This document shows, piece after piece, positions 56,314-64,000 of a DNA stretch of 64,000 nucleotides. Under the pieces are notes generated by a model. That model was not told the DNA's origin, searched no databases, and saw only the letters and a list, made by a program, of their open reading frames with translations. This DNA is from Pyrus communis. Its lineage: Eukaryota > Streptophyta > Magnoliopsida > Rosales > Rosaceae. The translations under genes and the position numbers were made by a program. Every line of letters begins with the position of its first letter. Positions within the stretch are counted from its first letter, which is position 1. The stretch covers positions 9,922,997 through 9,986,996 of the forward strand of contig NC_084809.1 in assembly GCF_963583255.1 (NCBI RefSeq). The letters run 5' to 3'.

Positions 56314-59300
56314 ATGGGGGAGACGAAGACCGTACATTCGCCATTGGTGACGTACGCTTCCATGCTATCGCTGCTTTCTCTCTGCCCTCCCTTTGTAATT
56401 CTACTGTAAGCGCTCTGTAATCTCTCGTTTTTGCGTTTTTTTTTTTTTCGGTATGGAAATTGAAATGAATTTTGTGTTTGATTGCGTTGGGATTGAATTT
56501 TTTGGAGGGATGGTGATATGGGGACTAATGGGCTTTTCGTTATTTCTTTGGTGTAGTGTGAAAAATAGGGTGATCGAATCCGAATCTCGTATCGGTTTTT
56601 CGTTTTCTTGTTTGTTTCCGTAGAAAATTTTAGTTTTCTGGGAAAATATGATGTTTTGATCTGGAAATAGTAGAGGGACATGTTTAATTTTGCTTCAAAG
56701 AAAGAGATGCTGATATTAAATCTTAAGAAGTGTAAGATTATTTGATTTTGTATTGTACAAAGTCCTGAACTTGTATTTTGAAGTTTGTATCTCGCGTAGA
56801 TCCATTGATAACTGATTTCTTTTTATTCCTTTTTTTTAATAATCCCCTGTTTCGATAATGACACGATGCATGCAAAGAATCGGAAATTGAAACCTTAGAG
56901 TGTTAGATATTGGTTAGTTGGGATGATGTAAGTGACTTAACATTAGCACAGCTAAACTGATACACAGTTCAATAAAGCAAAACGAAGTTCATGTGAATAA
57001 AAACTAAAAAGTTACAGAATTTGGAGCACTGTATCAATTTATCAATGTATACGCCGTTTACTGCTACATGACATCAATGTAATGGTCATGATGATCACGA
57101 GTGATTGAACTCAGAATCTGATACTTAATGCAGATGGTATACAATGGTACATGCTGATGGCTCTATTCTGCAAACTTGGGATCACTTGAGGCAGCATGGA
57201 CTGCAAGGGTTCATCGAAATCTGGCCCAGACCTACTGCCACTGCATGGAAGATTATTGCCTGTTACGGTGCTTTTGAGGCTGCACTTCAGCTTCTTTTAC
57301 CTGGAAAAAGGGTTGAGGGACCAATATCTCCAGCAGGGAATCGGCCTGTATACAAGGTGCTGGATGCTCGATTTCTTTATCCGAACTGCTTTGTGAATGT
57401 GATCATACAAATATGGTTTCCAATCTGTATGCCAAACTCAAGCTATATGTCTTGAATGTTCTGGAACGTTTGGCCTTCTAGATTTAAATTTTGTATAGCT
57501 TAAAGTCTTTTCTTGTCAAATTTTCTGTATCTGGACTTGCAGAAATGTAGGATTGTTACATTGATAGCTATTAGCTATAAGTTGATCTAGTTCTCTGAAA
57601 TGAAAGTAAACTTCTATTTCTTGTTCTAGATAGTTCTACATGCATAGTCTCCTTTCTCCTTTTCTAATATAGCATGTGCATTTTGCAGGCAAATGGTATG
57701 GCAGCCTATTTTGTAACGTTGACTACCTACCTTGGCCTTTGGTGGTACATACTTTCTCCGTCAATTCACAGTGTTTGCTTTTATGAATGCATCCTTTGAT
57801 TCCACATTCCTAGAGAGGCGGTCATAGTCTTGTTTTAGTTTCTTGGTCGGCATTATTGAGTTATTGACAGGGTGGCCTTGTAGCACCAAAATGTTTAGAG
57901 TGCATTTGATGTTTTTCTATGTTAAATTTCAGGTTTGGGATATTCAACCCTACAGTTGTTTATGATCATCTGGGAGAAATATTTTCAGCCCTCATTTTCG
58001 GAAGCTTCATTTTTTGTATTTTCCTGTACATAAAAGTGAGGGTTTATCATTACTCCGAAATATAAGTTTATCTGCTACTTACGAATGTTTTTTTTTTTTG
58101 ATTTTTTTGTTTGACACAAAAACGTTATGTTTGCAAGGGCCATGTGGCACCATCTTCCACTGATTCTGGATCATCTGGGAATGCAATAATTGATTTCTAT
58201 TGGGTAAGTTTCGTTTTGAAGTCATTTTTGCCTGTTTTCTATCTATTGTGTTCCCTGCCACACAAATTTAAGAATTGACATATCTTTTGGTTTTAACTAA
58301 ATATATACCCTTAGAAGGTTCACATTCAGTGTGTGTCAACCTTTAATTTATTAATTATGCTAATTTGTACATGTGTGACTCTGCCTTGTGACTAATATTT
58401 GCAATATGTGTTATATCCATTCACCCATTCTAAATAAACCATGTGAAAAATGTTTCTTTCAACAAGTTGTGTTACCTATGATCTATCTGAGCAAACGAGC
58501 CGTGCTTTTCTTTTGCAATAAGCAGGTCACAATGCACACAGAGCTGTAGACATGGTTTTCAACCTGGTTCATGATGTACCATATCAGAATGAATAAGTTT
58601 GTCCCAAGATAATTTTTGCTAATGTCACAGCCTTACTCTAGTAAACATGGTTTTACTTTTTGATATACTGAATTACTGGATTACCTTGGCATTCCTTATA
58701 ATACAACTAGAAGGGATTATTGTGTTGGTCGATTAATGGGATGGACTTCTTCTCCAGATTTAGTTGTACCCTCTCTTTGTTTTATAACATTCTTGCTTCC
58801 TGTATAAAAAAAAGTAAAATAAATAAAAAAATAAAAAAAAACTACTGGACTACTTCAATAGGTTGTAGTTTGTATCTGCCCACATGTAGAGTTATTGTTA
58901 TGTGATGCTTCTTTTATTAAAAAAAAAAAGATAATCTATAATTGTTGGATATGGCCTAAATTAATGTAAAGAAATTATGATTTCCTCTTCATTTTTGTAG
59001 GGCATGGAGTTGTATCCTCGAATTGGCAAATACTTTGATATCAAAGTATTCACAAACTGCAGATTTGGGATGATGTCTTGGGCAGTTCTTGCTGTGACTT
59101 ATTGCATAAAGCAGGTAAATCTTCTACGATATTTCTCCTGTCCTTGTCATTTAGGTCCAACATTTCACTTCAGTCCATATATTTCTAATTTCAAAGTTAC
59201 CCTTGTAGATTTGTTAAAATTTTCAATGTCATCCACATTTACTTTTCCGTCACTTTTTGGTTGGTGGACAATGTGAATTTTCCCCCATTCAACCAAGGCA

Positions 59301-61724
59301 GAAAAACCTGTGTGATCGAAGGACCAAGATGAAGAGTGTATTTGTTCACCTTTTGAAATTTTTTTGTCAACATATTTTTTTCTAACATTTAACTTTTTTC
59401 TTGTTGCACCAGTACGAAGTCAATGGGAGAGTAGCTGACTCAATGCTTGTGAATACTATATTGATGTTGGTGTATGTCACAAAGTTTTTCTGGTGGGAGG
59501 CTGGATACTGGAATACAATGGATATCGCACATGATCGAGGTACACATATGCTCTGCCTTTTACTTTTTCTCCCACTGTTTGGTTGGCACAACTGTTGGAT
59601 ATTGGCATGCCCAAGACTAACCATCAGATGTGATAATATTAATCAATGTTATAAGGTCAACATTTGACTATAATGAATTTGGTGGTCTTTTCGGGGGTTG
59701 ATTGTATTGATATTTGATTACCACGAGCATGGTATTTACCATGTGTTTATGGTGATCTACGGGCTATTATAATACCGCATCTCTTAGCAAGTCCAAGATT
59801 TTCATGCTGACTATTGTCATATTTGTTCTTACCCTTGTAGATTGACACATAGTAATGTAACTTTTTCAATCATGGTTTCCTCATCCTTCACTTGGTTCAG
59901 TTCATGCTTCATCTCACTATGATTCATTGTACTTTGGTCTCTGGCAGCGGGATTCTATATTTGCTGGGGTTGCTTGGTCTGGGTCCCATCTATTTACACT
60001 TCTCCCGGCATGTACCTGGTCAACCATCCTGTAAATCTTGGTACTCAGGTATAGTAGCATACTGATATGTGGTTTGCCCCATTTTTTTAAGTTATGAATC
60101 ATAGTAGTAAACGTATTTGGTTATGAAGGCGTGTTCTAAGTTTGTCTACTTGTGATTTCTTTATGTTTTAGGTCATGCACATTTTCTTTTTATTCAGGGG
60201 TCGTAGTGAATGATGAATAGTTATTAACTTATTATGTACACTTCTGGTTCTAAAAGTTCAATGAGCATAGGAAGAGAAGGATTAACCTTTAGATTTTGGT
60301 TATTGATTAATAGATTAACCATTGGAGTTTGGTTACTGGTTAGGTTGTTTGTATGAATATTATGAAATTTTCTTAACGTCAAAGATTTTCAATGCTTTGC
60401 ATTTGGTTTCATTGCATCATGCTAGAATAAGAATTCATCCTTATGCAAGATAAGGTATTTTCAGAATTCAGGAGGACTACCTTCTGCTTAAAACGTAAAA
60501 TCCAGTGAACATCGATGAGTTAAAAAGACAAAAGGGAAAAAGAAATTTTGTGCAACAAAGAGAAGCATGGTTTTAAATAAAAACTTTAGGTAGGGAAAGT
60601 CTGGCTGCAGTTTTGGCAATTTGAATTCAACTGGATTTATACTGTCCGTGAAATTTCTCAGCTGAGTCATTTATCTTCTTTCTTCCTATCATTAATTGTC
60701 ACATTTCTAACAATCTCCAACCTCATGTTCCAGCTAGCACTTTTTATTCTGGCGGCTGGAATCCTTTGCATATACATCAACTATGATTGTGACAGGCAAA
60801 GGCAAGAATTTCGCAGAACTAATGGAAAATGCTTGGTTTGGGGGAGAGCTCCATCAAAGGTGAAATTTTTTCCTAAAGATTATCGTGTGATTAATTATAT
60901 GCACAGTTTGAGATTATTTTGGCTGACAGAAAAACATGATTTGCACATGTCAGATAGTCGCTTCATACACTACCACATCTGGGGAAACAAAGACAAGCCT
61001 TCTTCTAACCTCAGGATGGTGAATATTTCAACTGAGTATTTTTGTTAGTTCTTTTTGTCGTACATGGGGAGTGAGTTGAGCCGTGCTTTTGTTGATCTCT
61101 TCTCGTTTATGTACATTGCGTATTTTGATTCATGCCTATGCTAGAGTTCAAAAGATGAGCTGAAACTTTTTTTTTAAGTCATTGCTAAGGAGTATTGCTC
61201 TCCCTGCAGGTGGGGTTTATCTCGTCACTTCCATTATGTGCCAGAAATATCAGCTGCCTTTTTCTGGACTGTTCCAGCCCTCTTCAATCATGTAACCATT
61301 TATATTTAGTGTTTTCTTACAAAACAACCACCGATTCTAGCTTACTTCAGTTTTCGTGCAGTTTAGCTGAACTATTTCCTTGCTTTCCTGCAGTTTCTAC
61401 CTTACTTCTACGTGATTTTCCTGACAATCCTTCTGCTTGACCGAGCAAAGAGGGATGATGACCGATGTCGCACCAAGTAAGCAGATACAGATTCCTCCTA
61501 TTACGTAATATTCATTTCTTGGGGTAATCCAAAAAAATGAATAGACGTCCAGTGGTTTCAAAATGAAGTAATCAAGTTGTAGAAACCATAAAAAATGAAA
61601 AACAGTTCCAACCATTGTATGTAATGTTGATGAGATTTTGACGAGTACCGTTTGCAGGTACGGCAAATACTGGAAGTCATATTGTCAGAAGGTTCCGTAC
61701 AGGGTCATTCCCGGAATCTACTGA
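56314..61724 (+). CDS. DWF5: Sterol delta-7 reductase (7-dehydrocholesterol reductase), DWARF5
   Basis: Thirteen exons: 56314-56405, 57134-57356, 57689-57744, 57933-58035, 58138-58203, 59001-59114, 59413-59539, 59948-60048, 60734-60859, 60954-61018, 61210-61291, 61394-61476 and 61658-61724. All junctions are GT-AG and in phase, giving 434 residues, close to the Arabidopsis enzyme. It reduces the delta-7 double bond of 5-dehydroepisterol to 24-methylenecholesterol with NADPH, in the ER, a step toward phytosterols and brassinosteroids. Family marks include LLPGKRVEGPISPAGNRPVY (about 85-104), GMELYPRIGK, the WWEAGYWNTMDIAHDR stretch, LLTSGWWGLSRHFHY, and the C-terminal sterol reductase signature DRAKRDDDRCRTKYG. 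It is strongly hydrophobic with multiple membrane spans. The first exon starts MGETKTVHSPLVTYASML, which fixes the start. No lesion is seen. Confidence 0.97.
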
Positions 61725-63281
61725 AGAGTCCGAATCCTGTGAGCATCGACCAATGCGCCACGTTGAACTCGCTCTTTCTACTCACAGCTCATTTGGTGAT
61801 TTGTGAATGCTGTGTATGCTTGCTTTGGGGTGTAAGTTTTGGTGTATTGTGGTATTAATCTTGTCGACTGCACAAGTAAACATTAGTTTTGTATTGCATA
61901 TGAATCCGTAATGTACAATTTCAGGGTTTTTGGTTTTCATTAATCGCCATTAATTTATGTGGAAAATTACGACTATACCTGGACTTCAACCTACTCCAAT
62001 TTGATGATTGATGGTGATGGATAAGCAACTCTTCACTATGACTTCCTGTCCAAAAGTCTCATTAATGTGGGTGGTGGTTTTCATAGTCTCGTTTTCTCCC
62101 TCTAAACATCTCCCCTTGTTGAGAGAGATGGAGAAAAGAGGAGTGCGAAAAATGTGAAAAAGAGGAGTGCAAAAAGCACTCCGATCTTATAGCCAAGAGT
62201 TTGAATTTTCCTTTTTCCCTTTCTTTACAGGAAAAGGAGCACATTTTGAGGGGGATTTGTCCAAAAGATAAAAAGGAACTTTAACGAAAAGCTCTTGCTA
62301 CTGTTACTGTTGATTTTAACGAAAAATCATATTTTTACATTAAAAAGTCAATCCTGATACTATTCACTTTACTCTTTATTTTGTTCATTTTGTTAAAACT
62401 CAAAGTTTTCAAGCCATTGTCATTAATTTTTCTAAAAATAAGTACTTTGAGGATGCCATTTTCCGACTACCATTTCCAAAATAAAACTTGCATGAAAAAG
62501 AAAAGAATTAACTTGGCTCCTCGATGGTTGAACAAGACTCTCCTCAATTCATTTTGTGCTCAATTTATGTAATTTGGTACTTATGATTAGAGTCGATAAT
62601 ATTATATTATTTTATAAAGATCATCCTTAAATAAATTAATAAAATATGAAATCATTTAGTATCAAACTATACAAAAATAGATTGACATATTCAATGAAAG
62701 TATTATGAACTGTCTATTTATTTTCTATGACTGATTGACTAAACGACAATAGTTCTGATTTTTTGTAGAGATAAACTTTACAAGGGAATTTATAAAATAA
62801 ATAGTTACAATCTTAAACACAACGTTCCGTAAATCGAATACAAAATAAATTGAGGAGCTTAAGGATCCAATCTTCTCTAAAAAGTTCCGAAATTTGGATG
62901 CCTTAGATCCTCTGATGCATTATTGACAGTGTTTACGGGAATTTATACCATACAACTGACATAGGTCTCTTTCTATATATTTCAGTCACGTGATCTCTTG
63001 ATGACAGCAATGTTATTCTTTTAATTCATACTAGCATATGGGCACACACAAAGTGTGAGAGAAATTTTTTTTTATTTTTGTTTTTGAAATAGAAGGAGAG
63101 ATGAAGAGAGTGATAAAGAATGTGGGAGTGAGAAATTTTTTAAAAAAAAAAAAAAAAAAAAATTAATTTGAGATATGTTAGGATTACATGTAGGTAGGTG
63201 AGGCTTTTGAAAAAAAAAAAAAAAAAAAAAACAAAATTTGGTTGTGTGAAATTACATTTCTGCCTCATATTTCTTATTCAT
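61725..63281. other. DWF5 3' region and AT-rich intergenic DNA with MITE relics
   Basis: The DWF5 3' untranslated region covers roughly the first 200 bases. At 62275-62430 lies one end of a MITE I know from apple and relatives ('ttttaacgaaaa...aaaaagtcaatcctgatactattcac'). At 62590-62820 is a relative of the 53573 foldback. Two A-runs (about 63141-63160 and 63210-63231) precede the Cassandra element. No gene. Confidence 0.5.
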
Positions 63282-63925
63282 TGTGACATCCCACATCGCC
63301 CAGGGGAGTGATCCTTAAATGTATATTTCCATTTCTACCTAGCACGAGGCCTTTTGGGAGTTCACTGGCTTTGGGTTCCATTGGAACTCCGAAGTTAAGC
63401 GAGTAGCGCACGAGAGCACTCCCAGGATGGGTGACCCATCGGGAAGTTCTCATGTGATTTCCCAGAAACAAAACCTTGAAGGCGTGGTCGGGGCCCAAAG
63501 CGGACAATATCGTGCTACGGTGGTGGAGCGGGCCCGGGAAGTGGTCTGCCTCGGGCCAGGATGTGTGAATTTGGTATCAGAGCCTAACCCTGGCCGTGGT
63601 GTGCCGGCGAGGACGTCGGGCCCCTAAGGAGGGTGGATTGTGACATCCCACATCGCCCAGGGGAGTGATCCTTAAATGTATATTTCCATTCCTACCTAGC
63701 ACAAGGCCTTTTGGGAGCTCATTGGCTTTGGGTTCTATTGGAACTCCGAAGTTAAGCGAGTAGCGCACAAGAGCACTCCCAGGATGGGTGACCCATCGGA
63801 AAGTTTTCGTGTGATTTCCCAGAAACAAAACCGTGAGGGCATGGTCGGGGCTCAAAGCGGACAATATCGTGCTACGGTGGTGGAGCGGGCCCGGGAAGTG
63901 GTCAGCCTCGGGCCGGGATGTGACA
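63282..63925 (+). mobile_element. Complete Cassandra TRIM retrotransposon
   Basis: LTRs 63282-63568 and 63639-63925 (287 bp each), a 70-bp interior with primer site TGGTATCAGAGC (about 63573-63584) and a purine-rich tract before the second LTR. The duplication TTCAT lies at 63277-63281 and 63926-63930. The first LTR ends GTGTGA instead of GTGACA. By eye the LTRs differ at about 17 sites, so it seems older than the 10748 copy. The 5S-like domain reads 'gaactccgaagttaagcgag...gatgggtgaccca' in both LTRs. Confidence 0.95.
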
Positions 63926-64000
63926 TTCATGTTCTGTTTTTATTAGAGGGTTAAACTGGTAATTTCATAGGGTTTTGATTGACAATGAGTGTTTTATTAA

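Noticed and set aside
1..64000. Bacterial-style systems, CRISPR arrays, phage or viral inserts
   Set aside because: No regularly spaced direct repeats, operons, or capsid or polymerase motifs were found. Everything recognised is plant nuclear, plastid-derived or plant transposon sequence.

Overview
The window is plant nuclear DNA. Genes carry GT-AG introns, intergenic DNA is AT-rich, and small DNA transposons and miniature LTR elements are dense. Several signs point to Rosaceae, most likely the apple/pear tribe: a UGT88-type glycosyltransferase fragment resembling the phloretin glucosyltransferases, Cassandra elements whose LTRs carry a 5S rRNA domain, and MITE families I associate with Malus/Pyrus. 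The species is an inference.

Genes that look functional: a single-exon chloroplast YGGT (YLMG1-type) protein (5266-5931, -); a two-exon, probably mitochondrial, small protein (16036-16991, +); two secreted six-cysteine prolamin-like/ECA1-type proteins (20042-20473 and 35867-36346, +); an intact 954-residue CC-NB-LRR resistance protein of RPM1 type (30584-33448, -); a six-coding-exon RING-CH membrane E3 ligase (37733-39695, -); a two-exon proline-rich small protein (44138-45490, -); and a 13-exon sterol delta-7 reductase, DWF5, of brassinosteroid synthesis (56314-61724, +). I rebuilt the spliced models by hand from splice sites and reading phase.

Broken genes: a UGT88 N-terminal fragment (3400-3600, -), a frameshifted two-exon gene (12303-12901, +), an NLR pseudogene (21895-24493, -), an FLZ-type gene fragment inside a transposon (55425-55800, +), and a decayed plastid 16S rRNA insertion (13501-13646, -).

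The centre (about 19.8-36.4 kb) is a tandem array. A unit of one NLR plus one prolamin-like gene was duplicated. In the left copy the NLR is dead and its prolamin partner survives only as a promoter cut off by a Copia fragment. In the right copy both genes are intact and divergently oriented. Because the copies align, several insertions can be compared with their empty sites.

Mobile elements include three complete Cassandra TRIMs and one solo LTR, all with 5-bp target duplications; a solo LTR with Cassandra-like ends but no 5S domain; a 1070-bp hAT element with an 8-bp duplication; a 2.9-kb CACTA element with a TAG duplication; a composite PIF/Harbinger-type element; a probable Pack-MULE; and Copia and second-LTR-family remnants. 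No CRISPR, operon or bacterial system is present. The most novel material is structural: transposon-borne gene pieces, the Cassandra-like solo LTR without 5S, and the NLR/prolamin array.
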